64,000 nt of DNA. It comes from Bacillus sp. AFS088145. GTDB taxonomy: Bacteria > Bacillota > Bacilli > Bacillales > Bacillaceae_G. This document shows positions 28,978 through 38,468 of the stretch, in pieces (positions within the stretch are counted from its first letter, which is position 1; the number at the start of each line of letters is the position of its first letter). Under the pieces are notes generated by a model, which did no database searches, had not been told where the DNA came from, and saw only the letters and a program-made list of their open reading frames with translations. The stretch spans positions 16,444-80,443 of the forward strand of contig NZ_NUUX01000025.1 of the NCBI RefSeq assembly GCF_002564465.1. Direction: 5' to 3'. A program made the translations under genes and the position numbers.

Positions 28978-29853
28978 TTAAAGTTTAGTACTCAAATTTA
29001 ATTTATGATCAATTTGAGAAGCTGCTTTTAACGTATTATGAAGTAGCATTGTAATTGTCATTGGACCTACTCCACCTGGTACAGGAGTAATATAACCAGC
29101 AACATTTTTTACATCTTCAAAATTTACGTCTCCGCATAATTTGCCATTTTCGTCTCTATTCATGCCGACGTCAATAACAATTGCTCCCTCTTTAACATAA
29201 TCAGCTGTAATTAATTTTGCTACACCAATAGCAACAATTAAAATATCAGCCTGCTTTGTAATATCTTTTAGATTAGTTGTACGTGAATGTGTATAAGTAA
29301 CCGTTGCATTTTCGTTTAAGAATAGTTGTCCAACTGGTTTCCCTACAATATTACTACGTCCAATAACAACGACATGTTTTCCACTAATCGGAATATTTGT
29401 ATTTTCTATTAATTTTAATATACCAAAAGGAGTACAAGGTAGTAATGAATCTTGATTCGTCATCATTCTTCCAATATTAATTGGATGAAATCCATCAACA
29501 TCTTTTAATGGAGAAATTGTTTCAATAACTTTCTTTTCTGAGATATGAGCAGGTAATGGCAACTGAACTAAAATACCATGAATTGACTGATCATCGTTTA
29601 ATTTGTTTACAACGGATAATAACTCATCTTCAGTAACTGTTTCAGGTAATTCAATTACTTCAGAATACATTCCTAATTCATTACATGCTTTATGCTTCGA
29701 ATTCACATATGTTCTTGAAGCAGAATTATTTCCAACTAAAACAACTGCTAAACCTGGTGTAACACCTTGATTTTTTAATTCTGAAACACCATTCTTTAAT
29801 TCCTCACGAATTGATACTGAAACTTCTTTACCATTAATTAATGTTGCTACCAT
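28978..29853 (-). CDS. folD: Bifunctional methylenetetrahydrofolate dehydrogenase/cyclohydrolase
   Basis: This enzyme interconverts 5,10-methylene-, methenyl- and 10-formyl-tetrahydrofolate. The 291-residue protein shows [18 protein letters not shown] (substrate and catalytic Lys region), QLPLPAHI, the NADP motif [13 protein letters not shown] and PGGVGPMTI. It lies 37 bp after nusB, in standard Bacillus order. Confidence 0.97.
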   Translation of the reverse strand: MVATLINGKEVSVSIREELKNGVSELKNQGVTPGLAVVLVGNNSASRTYVNSKHKACNELGMYSEVIELPETVTEDELLSVVNKLNDDQSIHGILVQLPLPAHISEKKVIETISPLKDVDGFHPINIGRMMTNQDSLLPCTPFGILKLIENTNIPISGKHVVVIGRSNIVGKPVGQLFLNENATVTYTHSRTTNLKDITKQADILIVAIGVAKLITADYVKEGAIVIDVGMNRDENGKLCGDVNFEDVKNVAGYITPVPGGVGPMTITMLLHNTLKAASQIDHKLNLSTKL

Positions 29854-29890
29854 TTTAATTTCCCCCTATGCATATAAACAATCTATCTAT

Positions 29891-30271
29891 TTAGAATTTT
29901 GATAATACCGCATTGATAAATTTACTAGAATCATCATCACCGTAAACTTTAGCAATTTCAATCGCTTCATTGATTGCTACACTTTTCGGAACATCCTCTA
30001 AGTAAGTAATTTCTACAAGAGCGATTCTAAGGATATTGCGATCAACGTTGCCTAAACGATCAATCGTCCAGCTTTCGATATTTGAAGCTAATTGTTCGTC
30101 AATCACTTCTTTATGACTAACAAAATTGGTTACAATTGCCTCTAAAAATGCATCTTGTTTTTCTTCAGCTTCTTCTAATACATGCTCTAATGCATCTGAA
30201 GCATTTGCTTCACTTAAATCCATTTGGAATAATGTTTGTAATGCAAGTTCCCTTGCTTTTCTACGTTTCAT
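29891..30271 (-). CDS. nusB: Transcription antitermination factor NusB
   Basis: This 126-residue all-helical RNA-binding protein acts with NusE at boxA in rRNA antitermination. It starts MKRRKARELALQTLFQMD and has the conserved VDRNILRIALVEITYLEDVP...AINEAIEIAKVYG segment. The ATG at 30271 has AAAGGAG 12 nt upstream; the longer frame to 30382 is not family-like. It probably opens the nusB-folD-xseA-xseB-ispA operon. Confidence 0.95.
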   Translation of the reverse strand: MKRRKARELALQTLFQMDLSEANASDALEHVLEEAEEKQDAFLEAIVTNFVSHKEVIDEQLASNIESWTIDRLGNVDRNILRIALVEITYLEDVPKSVAINEAIEIAKVYGDDDSSKFINAVLSKF

Positions 30272-30675
30272 CAAAATAATAAACTCCTTTAAGCTAAATT
30301 CATCATTCGTTGCATAGGTAATAACGAATTCTAATTTTGTATAGTAACACGTTATTTTACCATTTTTTTTAATAAGTTCCAACGACTGTCTGTATTAACT
30401 CTAATTTTTATTATTATTAACGTTTCTAAGCAAACTCAATACTTTAAACTGTTTTCTACATTTTAACTTAAAATCTAATAAAATAACAGAATAATGTTTG
30501 TGTTTTTATAAAAAAAATTCCTTTTTCTTACTTTATAATAATATTTATATACCAAAACACGAACATTCTGATAGATAGATTAAGAAAATGCGGGATTAAA
30601 GGGGGTGCAAAAGATTTTTAGGAAATAAAAAAAATTTCCAACTAATACCAGATTTTATTATCTTTCCTGTCCTTC
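30272..30675. other. Intergenic DNA upstream of nusB
   Basis: AT-rich and without an ORF. It should contain the nusB promoter and the 3' end of the GNAT transcript, but no convincing hairpin or repeat was seen. Confidence 0.6.
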
Positions 30676-31221
30676 CTAACTCCCAAGCCATTCATGTTCC
30701 AGTATGCTGTATAAATAAGTGTCTCTCCAACCGTCTCTTAATAATAGATCTTCACGCATTTTACCTTCTAAATTTAATCCGCATTTTTCAAGTACTTTTG
30801 CTGATGCAATATTTCTAACATCACATGTCGCAAATATTCGATGAAGTTTAAAATTTTTAAATCCAAATGAAATTACTTCTTTAGTAGCTTCACTAGCAAA
30901 TCCCATGCCCCAATAGTTCGGATGAATTATATACCCTATTTCACCTATTTGATTAACTTCATCCCTAATATTAAACTCGATTGATCCTATTAATTCATCG
31001 GTTTTCTTTTCTATAATTGCAAATGCAAATCTAGTTCTAGTTATTTGTTTCATATCTTCTAGTATGTTATGAATGAATTCCTTAGTCTCACTCTCTGTAT
31101 TCGGTCCCCATGGCTGAAATTGACATACAACTAATTGTGATGCATATTTATGTACTTGCTTCCAATCGCTTTCAACAAATTCACGTAAGTTTGTTCTATT
31201 TGAGCTCAAATTTAAGATCAT
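30676..31221 (-). CDS. GNAT acetyltransferase, RimJ/RimL type
   Basis: The 181-residue product resembles ribosomal-protein N-terminal acetyltransferases and related enzymes: IGEIGYIIHPNYWGMGFASEATKEVISFGF is the acetyl-CoA-binding motif A, followed by HRIFATCDVRNIASAKVLEKCGL. It is inserted between nusB and the Asp23 gene, which are neighbours in B. subtilis, so it interrupts an otherwise conserved block. The real substrate is unknown. Confidence 0.88.
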   Translation of the reverse strand: MILNLSSNRTNLREFVESDWKQVHKYASQLVVCQFQPWGPNTESETKEFIHNILEDMKQITRTRFAFAIIEKKTDELIGSIEFNIRDEVNQIGEIGYIIHPNYWGMGFASEATKEVISFGFKNFKLHRIFATCDVRNIASAKVLEKCGLNLEGKMREDLLLRDGWRDTYLYSILEHEWLGS

Positions 31222-31372
31222 ATTGTCACCTATTTCTATTTCATTTGTAAATAAATTTTAACATATTTCAAAATATTTAATCCGTTATATTAGAACTGGA
31301 CGAAGGATACACCAAAATGAAAAAACTGCATAAAACTTTAAAGACTGTCCTTATTTCTTATCTAGCAAAACA

Positions 31373-31407
31373 AAAAAAGAGCCTCTATTAAATAGAGGCT
31401 CTTTTTA
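31373..31407 (-). terminator. Terminator after the accB-accC-yqhY operon
   Basis: AAAAAGAGCCTCTAT and ATAGAGGCTCTTTTT form a strong stem directly after the Asp23 gene. Confidence 0.92.
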
Positions 31408-31412
31408 TAATA

Positions 31413-31811
31413 TTAAAGTTCAATTGGAGCTTCTTGCTCAGGTTTCGTATCGAATTGAACTCCTACTACGTGAACATTTACTTCAGATAATTCAAGACCT
31501 GTCATCGTTAATAATGCTTGACGAATATTGTCTTGTACATTACCTGCTACAGTTGGGATTGACTTACCAAATTTAACTAGAATGTATACATCGATTGTAA
31601 TTCGATCTTCTGATAAATCAACTCGGACACCTTTACCGTGATATTTCTTACCGATAATTTCAGAAATACCAGATGCTAGGTTTCCACGCATGCTTGAAAC
31701 ACCTTCAACTTCAGCAGCTGCAATACCAGCAATTACTTCGATTACTTCAGGTGCGATTTCTACTCGACCTAATGTCGCAGTACCCATTTCTAAAATTTGA
31801 TTTTCGTTCAT
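31413..31811 (-). CDS. yqhY: Asp23/Gls24 family protein (YqhY)
   Basis: The 132-residue product has the alkaline-shock/Gls24 fold: GRVEIAPEVIEVIAGIAAAEVEGVSSMRGN, then VRVDLSEDRITIDVYILVKFG and a C-terminal VNVHVVGVQFD. In B. subtilis YqhY is encoded with accB-accC and influences acetyl-CoA carboxylase activity. The same adjacency is seen here, 15 bp after accC. The mechanism is not visible from sequence. Confidence 0.93.
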   Translation of the reverse strand: MNENQILEMGTATLGRVEIAPEVIEVIAGIAAAEVEGVSSMRGNLASGISEIIGKKYHGKGVRVDLSEDRITIDVYILVKFGKSIPTVAGNVQDNIRQALLTMTGLELSEVNVHVVGVQFDTKPEQEAPIEL

Positions 31812-31826
31812 ACAGATCCCTCCACT

Positions 31827-33176
31827 TTATCCTTTAACAAGCGCATGCTCCTCAAGGAATTTAGTATTATACTTCCCTTTTACGAAGATTTCATTTTGCA
31901 ATAAATTTAAATGGAATGGAATTGTTGTGTAAATTCCTTCTACCACAAATTCTTCAAGTGCTCTTATCATTATAGCAATTGCTTCTTCTCTTGTCTTGCC
32001 ATGTACGATAACTTTCGCAATCATTGAATCATAATATGGCGGAATTGTGTACCCGCTATATACAGCAGAATCAACACGAACATTCGGACCACCTGGTGGT
32101 AAATACGTAATGATTTTACCAGGAGACGGCATAAAGTTCTTATCTGGATTTTCAGCATTAATACGACACTCAATTGACCATCCTTTTAAAGATACGTCTG
32201 ATTGAGTTATTTTTAATGGATGACCTTTAGCAATTAATAATTGTTGCTTAATAAGATCAATACCAGAAATATATTCAGTTACAGGATGCTCAACTTGAAT
32301 ACGTGTGTTCATTTCCATAAAGAAGAAGTTTTTAGTATGTGGTTCATAAATAAACTCAACTGTACCTGCACCCCAGTAATTTACTGCTTCAGCTGCACGA
32401 ACAGCTGCTAGACCCATTTTTTGACGAGTTTCTTCGTCTAAAACAGGAGATGGCGCTTCTTCTACTAATTTTTGAAGACGACGTTGAATTGTGCAATCAC
32501 GTTCTCCAAGATGAATCGTATTACCATGTTCATCTGCTAAAACTTGAATTTCAACATGTCTAAAATCAGTTATATATCTTTCAAGATATACACCCGGATT
32601 ACCGAAAGCTGTTTGAGCTTCTTGTTGAGTGATTTGTATACCTTTTTCAAGTTCGGTTTCATCTTTTGCTACACGGATACCTTTACCACCGCCACCTGCT
32701 GTAGCTTTGATAATAACTGGATAGCCGATTTCTGCAGCAATCTTTTTACCATCTTCTATACTTTGAATAATACCTTGTGAACCAGGTACTACTGGTACAC
32801 CTGCTTCTTTCATTGTTTCACGAGCAACGTCTTTTGTACCCATTTTAGAAATGGAATCAGCCGTTGGTCCAATGAATTTCACATTGCACTCTGTACATAA
32901 TTCTGCAAAACTAGCATTTTCTGATAAGAAACCATAACCAGGATGGATTCCGTCACAACCAGTTAATTTTGCAATACTAATGATATTAGTCATATTTAAA
33001 TAACTATCTTTTGATAATTTAGGACCGACACAATAAGCTTCATCAGCCATTTGAACATGTAATGCTTCTTTATCTCCTTCAGAGTAAATAGCAACTGTTT
33101 CAATATTTAATTCTTTACATGCTCTAATAATTCGAATGGCGATTTCTCCTCGATTCGCTATTAAAACCTTTTTCAT
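31827..33176 (-). CDS. accC: Acetyl-CoA carboxylase, biotin carboxylase subunit
   Basis: This subunit carboxylates biotin on AccB using ATP and bicarbonate, the first step of malonyl-CoA synthesis. The 449-residue ATP-grasp enzyme shows [18 protein letters not shown], the glycine-rich [15 protein letters not shown] loop, [27 protein letters not shown] and [15 protein letters not shown]. It lies 43 bp downstream of accB. Confidence 0.97.
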   Translation of the reverse strand: MKKVLIANRGEIAIRIIRACKELNIETVAIYSEGDKEALHVQMADEAYCVGPKLSKDSYLNMTNIISIAKLTGCDGIHPGYGFLSENASFAELCTECNVKFIGPTADSISKMGTKDVARETMKEAGVPVVPGSQGIIQSIEDGKKIAAEIGYPVIIKATAGGGGKGIRVAKDETELEKGIQITQQEAQTAFGNPGVYLERYITDFRHVEIQVLADEHGNTIHLGERDCTIQRRLQKLVEEAPSPVLDEETRQKMGLAAVRAAEAVNYWGAGTVEFIYEPHTKNFFFMEMNTRIQVEHPVTEYISGIDLIKQQLLIAKGHPLKITQSDVSLKGWSIECRINAENPDKNFMPSPGKIITYLPPGGPNVRVDSAVYSGYTIPPYYDSMIAKVIVHGKTREEAIAIMIRALEEFVVEGIYTTIPFHLNLLQNEIFVKGKYNTKFLEEHALVKG

Positions 33177-33219
33177 TTCTTCACCTTCTCTAGTAAAGTA
33201 CTGTTAATTTTGTAGATAC

Positions 33220-33705
33220 TTAGGCCTTTACCAAGAATAATGGTTGACCGTATTCTACTAATTGACCATTTTTAGCAAGTACTTCAACGATTTCGCCTTC
33301 AATTTCAGCCTCAATTTCATTAAATAGCTTCATTGCTTCAACGATACAAACGATTGAATCATTTTTAATGCGATCGCCGATTGATACGTATTCTTTTGCA
33401 TCAGGAGATGGAGATGCGTAGAATGTACCTACCATCGGTGATGTAATCTTATGTAAGTTACTTGTATCTTCTTTTTCCACTACAGGTGCAGCAGCTTCTG
33501 TAGCAACTGGTCTTTCTAAAGTTGCAACTGGAGCAGATGTAACTACAGGAGCTACCTCTTGGTGTAAAACAGGAGCAGATGTAACGACAGTTGTTTGTCC
33601 ACCTTTTTTAATTTTAACGATAGCACCATTATCCTCAAATTCGAATTCATTTATTGTTGATTGATCGATTAACTTAATTAATTCTCTAATTTCATGAATT
33701 TTCAT
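33220..33705 (-). CDS. accB: Biotin carboxyl carrier protein of acetyl-CoA carboxylase
   Basis: This carries biotin between AccC and the carboxyltransferase. Of 161 residues, an N-terminal dimer segment ([17 protein letters not shown]) leads through a Val/Ala/Pro linker to the biotinyl domain, with the modified lysine in [13 protein letters not shown]. The ATG at 33705 is 9 nt downstream of a GTG that abuts the GGGG ribosome binding site, so the ATG is preferred. A possible promoter, TTGAAA-17-TAAGAT, lies within 80 bp upstream. Confidence 0.96.
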   Translation of the reverse strand: MKIHEIRELIKLIDQSTINEFEFEDNGAIVKIKKGGQTTVVTSAPVLHQEVAPVVTSAPVATLERPVATEAAAPVVEKEDTSNLHKITSPMVGTFYASPSPDAKEYVSIGDRIKNDSIVCIVEAMKLFNEIEAEIEGEIVEVLAKNGQLVEYGQPLFLVKA

Positions 33706-34149
33706 TCTGTTCACCCCTTAAGACATATAGTCTAATCTTATAACCTAATACTAAACTTTTCAACAAATTAATTTTACCAAAGTAATTCCTAATTATTTTT
33801 AGCTATTTTACAAGGAATATTTATATATTATTCCTTACCAAAAATAATTCAATATAAACTATTATAACAGGGAAAACCAAAGACAGAAAGTGCATAGGAA
33901 TTAGGAATAATCCCAAAATTCAATTTAATTATTTATAAGCTTATTAAAAAAAATGAAGAGCCATTAGTTTATCCCACTGGCAACAGGTGATCTAAACAAT
34001 GGACAGCCTTTTATTTTGGCTATTACATACACAATGTTCTTCTAAATTGGTACTTAGTCGATTTTCATTCCAGGTTGAAAATCACCATTACGCTGACTTC
34101 ATTTATTTTGAAAAATTGGTCAAACGACAATTGCCTTTTATACAAAATG
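33706..34149. other. Intergenic DNA between spoIIIAH and accB
   Basis: About 440 bp without an ORF. The part next to accB should carry its promoter. The rest has nothing I recognise. Confidence 0.6.
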
Positions 34150-34178
34150 ATAGCCAGTAGAATGACTCCTACTGGCTT
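34150..34178 (-). terminator. Terminator of the spoIIIA operon
   Basis: GCCAGTAG and CTACTGGC pair around a 9-nt loop, 14 bp after the spoIIIAH stop, with a T-rich tail. Confidence 0.8.
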
Positions 34179-34189
34179 TGTTCATAAAA

Positions 34190-34786
34190 TTATTTAACTT
34201 GGAATTTTACAACTACTAATTTTTCACCTAAGACACTTCTTGTCATTTGAATGATGTCATTCGCTGCTTTTCGGCTTGGTTTTGCAGATGTTACATCTAC
34301 TTTTACTTCATCTTTGTCAGAACGAACTAGTGCATCTTTATAACCAGCTTCTTTAATCATAGTTTCTACATCTGATTCTAAAGCAGTTAATTTTTGAAGT
34401 TCGTTCATATTAGTGAATGCATCACTCTTCTCTTGTGCTGATGCAGTTGCTGAGTCAACAGTAGCTTTATATTCATCAATTAATTGACTTCTTTCATCTT
34501 CTTGTTCCATACGTTGTTTTAAGAATACTTCACTAGTAGAATTTTCTTGAGAAGCAGTTTCTTTATCGTTTTGTTTAGAAGTATCTGAGTTTTGTTTAGA
34601 AGTATCTGTTTTAGAATCTGTTTTCTTAGTATCTTTAGGCGTTGAGTCTAATGAATCTGTATTTGTGCTATTATTCATGTTCATAAAACTTGTTGTTTTT
34701 AAATTATCAGGTGTCGTAACATAATAAACTGATAATACAACTACTAAACTTAACATTGTTAATAACCAAATTGTTTGTTTTTTCAT
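34190..34786 (-). CDS. spoIIIAH: Stage III sporulation protein AH
   Basis: This mother-cell membrane protein is the half of the feeding-tube channel that binds forespore SpoIIQ across the intermembrane space. The 198-residue product has an N-terminal transmembrane helix (TIWLLTMLSLVVVLSVYYVT), a Ser/Thr/Lys/Gln-rich linker, and the ring-building domain (LKQRMEQEDERSQLIDEYKA...KEAGYKDALVRSDKDEVKV). It is the last gene of the operon. Confidence 0.95.
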   Translation of the reverse strand: MKKQTIWLLTMLSLVVVLSVYYVTTPDNLKTTSFMNMNNSTNTDSLDSTPKDTKKTDSKTDTSKQNSDTSKQNDKETASQENSTSEVFLKQRMEQEDERSQLIDEYKATVDSATASAQEKSDAFTNMNELQKLTALESDVETMIKEAGYKDALVRSDKDEVKVDVTSAKPSRKAANDIIQMTRSVLGEKLVVVKFQVK

Positions 34787-34807
34787 TTAACTTTTACCTT
34801 CTTCCTC

Positions 34808-35500
34808 TTATTTTTTGGGTTGTACAGAGACACGATAGCTTGGTACATCAAGTAATCGTGTAACAGCTTCTCTAATCATTTGTTTAATTTCTAGGTTTTG
34901 TGCACCTTTGGCTACAATTAGTACGCCTCTAATCCTTGGCATTTCAGTCTCGACTACTACTGGTTCTTGTTTATCTCCGTTATCAATAATGACAACTTGC
35001 TCTTCTTGTGATTGATCATCAATATTTCGTGTTCCACCTTGTTTATCTGTTTCATCAGTTTCTTGAGTTCGATTTGTTTTATTTGTTTGATAGACTTTTT
35101 TTTCACTACCTTCAAGATTTACTTCTACTTTTACATTACTTACACCAGCCATATTATTTAATGTGTCAGTAAGTTGCTGCTCGTATTTTTTTTCAATTTC
35201 TTCTATTTTGTTCGATGAGGATTTTCCACCACCACTTCCAAGAGTCTCAACAGCTTGTTCATTATTTTTTGGTGTTCCACTCGTTTCTGTGGAAATAGGT
35301 GAAAGCATTGAATTCGTTTTTTGATTTGTATTAGCAAATAGACTGCTTGCAATCATCCAACAAATCCCGAGTCCCAGTAGAGCTAGTACATATTTTCTCG
35401 TCAGTTTAAATGGACTTTTTTCTTTGTCAGAAGAGGTTTTGTCATCGCCATTTCCTTTTAGAAAGTCTGCTAATTTTATTGGTGGAATCTTTTTCTTCAT
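34808..35500 (-). CDS. spoIIIAG: Stage III sporulation protein AG
   Basis: This forms the large mother-cell ring of the SpoIIIA-SpoIIQ complex. The 230-residue product has one transmembrane helix (YVLALLGLGICWMIASSLF, about residues 35-53), then a disordered segment and a ring-building motif domain with a long polar insertion (YEQQLTDTLNNMAGVSNVKVEVNLEGSEKKVYQTNK... VRGVLIVAKGAQNLEIK). It overlaps none of its neighbours; 21 bp separates it from spoIIIAH. Confidence 0.94.
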   Translation of the reverse strand: MKKKIPPIKLADFLKGNGDDKTSSDKEKSPFKLTRKYVLALLGLGICWMIASSLFANTNQKTNSMLSPISTETSGTPKNNEQAVETLGSGGGKSSSNKIEEIEKKYEQQLTDTLNNMAGVSNVKVEVNLEGSEKKVYQTNKTNRTQETDETDKQGGTRNIDDQSQEEQVVIIDNGDKQEPVVVETEMPRIRGVLIVAKGAQNLEIKQMIREAVTRLLDVPSYRVSVQPKK

Positions 35501-35506
35501 TTGTCA

Positions 35507-36124
35507 TTACTCCCCTCCTTCCATCTTGACTTCGATTTGCTTGTCCTCAAGCTCCCATTTATTTGCTAAAAAAGTTTGTAACTCTTGTTGTTTAATTTTT
35601 TCATCGTCTGTCTGAACAGGCTGATCGGTATTAATTGATACTTCTTGAACAGGTTCTACATTGCTTGTCTCATCTTTTTTAGGGCCAACGTAAACGATTA
35701 CTTTAGAAAGATCCTGAGCTGTTTTGACTGTATTAACTCCATCTTTTACTTGTAAATCCACATTTGTTATGACCTGTTCAAATTCTTTTGTAAAGCTTTT
35801 TTCAACGTCCTTTTTCATTTGGACAGCCATTTGTTTTAATATATATGCACGTTCTGCTTCTTGTATTTCATTTTTCTTATTATTTATTTCATTTTTTATT
35901 TCGCCATTTGCTTCATACGTTTTAGACTGGTACCCAGCTAGCACTTCTTTTATATTTACTCTGAATAATTGAAAAATTGGCTGGAGCATCATGACAATTA
36001 ATAATAGACTGGCTACAAATCGTACATATTTTGCTAAGCCGGTATTTGGAATTAACATCATAATGACGGTTGCAACTAATATATAGACGATAATATTTGA
36101 AACCCAGTGTATAAAGAATTCCAT
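35507..36124 (-). CDS. spoIIIAF: Stage III sporulation protein AF
   Basis: The 205-residue protein has two N-terminal membrane helices (about residues 7-27 and 32-52), a coiled region and a ring-building domain typical of the SpoIIIAF family (QVKDGVNTVKTAQDLSKVIVYVG). It belongs to the spoIIIA channel. It is separated from spoIIIAG by 6 bp. Confidence 0.93.
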   Translation of the reverse strand: MEFFIHWVSNIIVYILVATVIMMLIPNTGLAKYVRFVASLLLIVMMLQPIFQLFRVNIKEVLAGYQSKTYEANGEIKNEINNKKNEIQEAERAYILKQMAVQMKKDVEKSFTKEFEQVITNVDLQVKDGVNTVKTAQDLSKVIVYVGPKKDETSNVEPVQEVSINTDQPVQTDDEKIKQQELQTFLANKWELEDKQIEVKMEGGE

Positions 36125-36132
36125 TTTTTCAC

Positions 36133-37302
36133 CTACCTAAACATGACGACAATGTTTCCTGCCGCTATTATTAAAGTCATACTTAAGAAAAACATTAATG
36201 AAACAATTGATAAACAAACAAATAAATAAGTTACACTTTTTCCGATCGTATCAATTGTGCTAATGATATTTTTACTTCCAACTGGTTGTAAAATCGCCGC
36301 TGAGAATTTATAAATTAAAGCTAAAACTAATATTTTAATAGCTGGGAATACAACGATTGCTAGTAAAGTAACTAAACCTACTATCCCAACCGTATTTTTT
36401 AATAATAAAGACGCACTAATAACTGTATCAGTAACGTCTGCAAAAACTTTACCAACAACCGGAACAAAATTACTTGTTACAAATTTAGCTGTTTTTACTG
36501 CTACCCCATCCGAAACTGCAGTCGTCAACCCTTGTACACTTAATACCCCTAAAAAAATAGTTAAAAAGATTCCTAGTACACCTACAGCAACATTTCTTAT
36601 TAAAGAAGCTAGTTTTGTCACCTTTAACTCATCATTAATAATGCTTACAATACTTAAAATTGTAGAGACAAGAATTAAAGGTAGTACAAAATACGTCACT
36701 AGTAATCCACTTGTATGCATTAAAAAAATTAAGATTGGATGGAAAACACCAACAGATATGACACCACCTGATGTCGCAATTAAAGCTAGTAAAATAGGTA
36801 TTAGTGCTCGTAAAAAATCAATCATGACTGTAATTGCATCTTGGGTGGCCTGCGTGGCAACATAGAAACTATTTAATGCAAAAACTACTAATACTAGAAA
36901 AACGACGTTATCAGCAATCTTACTAACCGTACTCTTCTCAAATGCATTTTGTAATGATTGGAGTAAAGAGCTAAAAATAACTAACATAATTAAGATCCCT
37001 AATATTTTCCCATTACTTAATAACTCAAAAAATATATATTTAGCAAATGCAATAAACCATTCTTGCAATGAAAATTTCTTTTCTCCCTTTATAAATTGGA
37101 TAAAGTCCCCTTTTTGACTTTCTGGTAAAAAACCACCATATTGATGAACAACTTCATCCCAATATTGTTGAACTTCATCGATTCCTAACTTTTGTATTTG
37201 TTCATTTACTATTTCAGCAGGTGGAGGAGCAGCTTGTACAATTCTTGGTATTAAAAAAAAGAGAGTAAAGAAAAGAAGAAAAACTTTCATCCTTTTTGAC
37301 AT
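36133..37302 (-). CDS. spoIIIAE: Stage III sporulation protein AE
   Basis: This polytopic channel subunit is 389 residues long. It has an N-terminal signal-like helix (MKVFLLFFTLFFLIPRIVQAAP), a soluble segment and about eight transmembrane helices. Family-typical stretches include FLRALIPILLALIATSGGVISVGVFHP and KFVTSNFVPVVGKVFADVTDTVISASLL. It is required for sigma-G activity in B. subtilis. Confidence 0.95.
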   Translation of the reverse strand: MSKRMKVFLLFFTLFFLIPRIVQAAPPPAEIVNEQIQKLGIDEVQQYWDEVVHQYGGFLPESQKGDFIQFIKGEKKFSLQEWFIAFAKYIFFELLSNGKILGILIMLVIFSSLLQSLQNAFEKSTVSKIADNVVFLVLVVFALNSFYVATQATQDAITVMIDFLRALIPILLALIATSGGVISVGVFHPILIFLMHTSGLLVTYFVLPLILVSTILSIVSIINDELKVTKLASLIRNVAVGVLGIFLTIFLGVLSVQGLTTAVSDGVAVKTAKFVTSNFVPVVGKVFADVTDTVISASLLLKNTVGIVGLVTLLAIVVFPAIKILVLALIYKFSAAILQPVGSKNIISTIDTIGKSVTYLFVCLSIVSLMFFLSMTLIIAAGNIVVMFR

Positions 37303-37323
37303 AATGTCCTCCTTTCCTTACAT

Positions 37324-37722
37324 CTAAGAAATTTTTGGTAAAAAACTTAAAATTGTTTCAATTAAAGCTGTTAAAATCGGTACTGCAAGAACCAAAATGA
37401 GTACTTTGCCCCCTAATTCAATCTTGGAAGCAATTGCCCCTTGGCCGGCATCTTTCGTAATTTGAACTCCAAATTCAGCTATGTATGCGATCCCAATTAT
37501 TTTTAATAAAGTTTCAACATACACATTTTTAATACTCGCTTGATTTGCTAGTTTTTGAATTTGATCTAATAAGAATTGCACCTTATCCAATAAAAATAAA
37601 AACAATACACAGCTTATAAAAACAGTTATTGCTAAAGTAAAATTATTCATTTTAAATTGATTTAGTAGAAGAATGACAAATGTAGCGGCTAACCCAATGC
37701 CAACAATTTGGATGATTTCCAA
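37324..37722 (-). CDS. spoIIIAD: Stage III sporulation protein AD
   Basis: This is a 132-residue membrane protein of four helices, related to SpoIIIAC. Characteristic is EIIQIVGIGLAATFVILLLNQ at the start and VEIVTLLKIIGIAYIAEFG-like sequence in the middle (here VETLLKIIGIAYIAEFGVQI). Part of the spoIIIA operon, 17 bp after spoIIIAC. Confidence 0.94.
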   Translation of the reverse strand: MEIIQIVGIGLAATFVILLLNQFKMNNFTLAITVFISCVLFLFLLDKVQFLLDQIQKLANQASIKNVYVETLLKIIGIAYIAEFGVQITKDAGQGAIASKIELGGKVLILVLAVPILTALIETILSFLPKIS

Positions 37723-37739
37723 AGACTCTCACCCCTAAT

Positions 37740-37943
37740 CTAATGAAATAGAAATACATCCCTAACTTTATTAAATAGATCACCAGCTTTAGTGATAACT
37801 TGAAGAAATACGATAATGAATGCAGTAATAATCGTCCATGTAGCAAACTCTTCCTGTCCGGCTTTTTTTAAGACCGCATGAATAATTGCAGCAATTACTC
37901 CAATCCCAGCTATTTGAAACATCAGTGCATAATTTGTAATCAA
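37740..37943 (-). CDS. spoIIIAC: Stage III sporulation protein AC
   Basis: The 67-residue membrane protein has two helices (MFQIAGIGVIAAIIHAVLKKAG and TWTIITAFIIVFLQVITK). Length and sequence fit SpoIIIAC. It lies 12 bp after spoIIIAB. Confidence 0.94.
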   Translation of the reverse strand: MITNYALMFQIAGIGVIAAIIHAVLKKAGQEEFATWTIITAFIIVFLQVITKAGDLFNKVRDVFLFH

Positions 37944-37955
37944 TTTAAATTCCTC

Positions 37956-38468
37956 CTACAAGAGTAATATAACGATTAATATTCCACTTAAAACGCCTAG
38001 CATTTTAGACATTCGTTCATAACTGCCCTGCGAATCGATTGCTTCTTGCTCTTCTCTTTCCAAATGTTTTAATGCTAAAATGATTTGTTTTTGTTGTGAA
38101 TATTTATCATGCATACCAATTGTCTCACCAAATTGTAATAACACTTGTATGTCAGACTCTTTAATCGAGACAGTTTTAGCATATTTCATTAATGAATTTT
38201 CCCAGGCTTCTTTCGCTGAAAATGCACTCGTTTCAAGTTGAATTGCAAAATCCTTTAAACAACTATTAATCGGTCCTTTCAATTGACTCGAAATTCTTCT
38301 AAACGCTTCTTGAAGTGGCAATTGACTATACATTACCTCAGCCTCAAGAGATTGAAGAGCCAACTTCCAGCCCCTTAATTCTTTTGTTCGTTCTGATAAT
38401 CTACCTGCAAAATAAAATCCAAGCCAGCTTGTTGAAAAAATGATAATAAGTGCTCCAATCCACCTCAT
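37956..38468 (-). CDS. spoIIIAB: Stage III sporulation protein AB
   Basis: The 170-residue product has a transmembrane helix at each end (IGALIIIFSTSWLGFYFAG and MLGVLSGILIVILLL) around a helical cytoplasmic domain. The central GETIGMHDKYSQQKQI motif is typical of the family, which resembles type II secretion GspF. The coding region abuts spoIIIAA. Confidence 0.94.
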   Translation of the reverse strand: MRWIGALIIIFSTSWLGFYFAGRLSERTKELRGWKLALQSLEAEVMYSQLPLQEAFRRISSQLKGPINSCLKDFAIQLETSAFSAKEAWENSLMKYAKTVSIKESDIQVLLQFGETIGMHDKYSQQKQIILALKHLEREEQEAIDSQGSYERMSKMLGVLSGILIVILLL

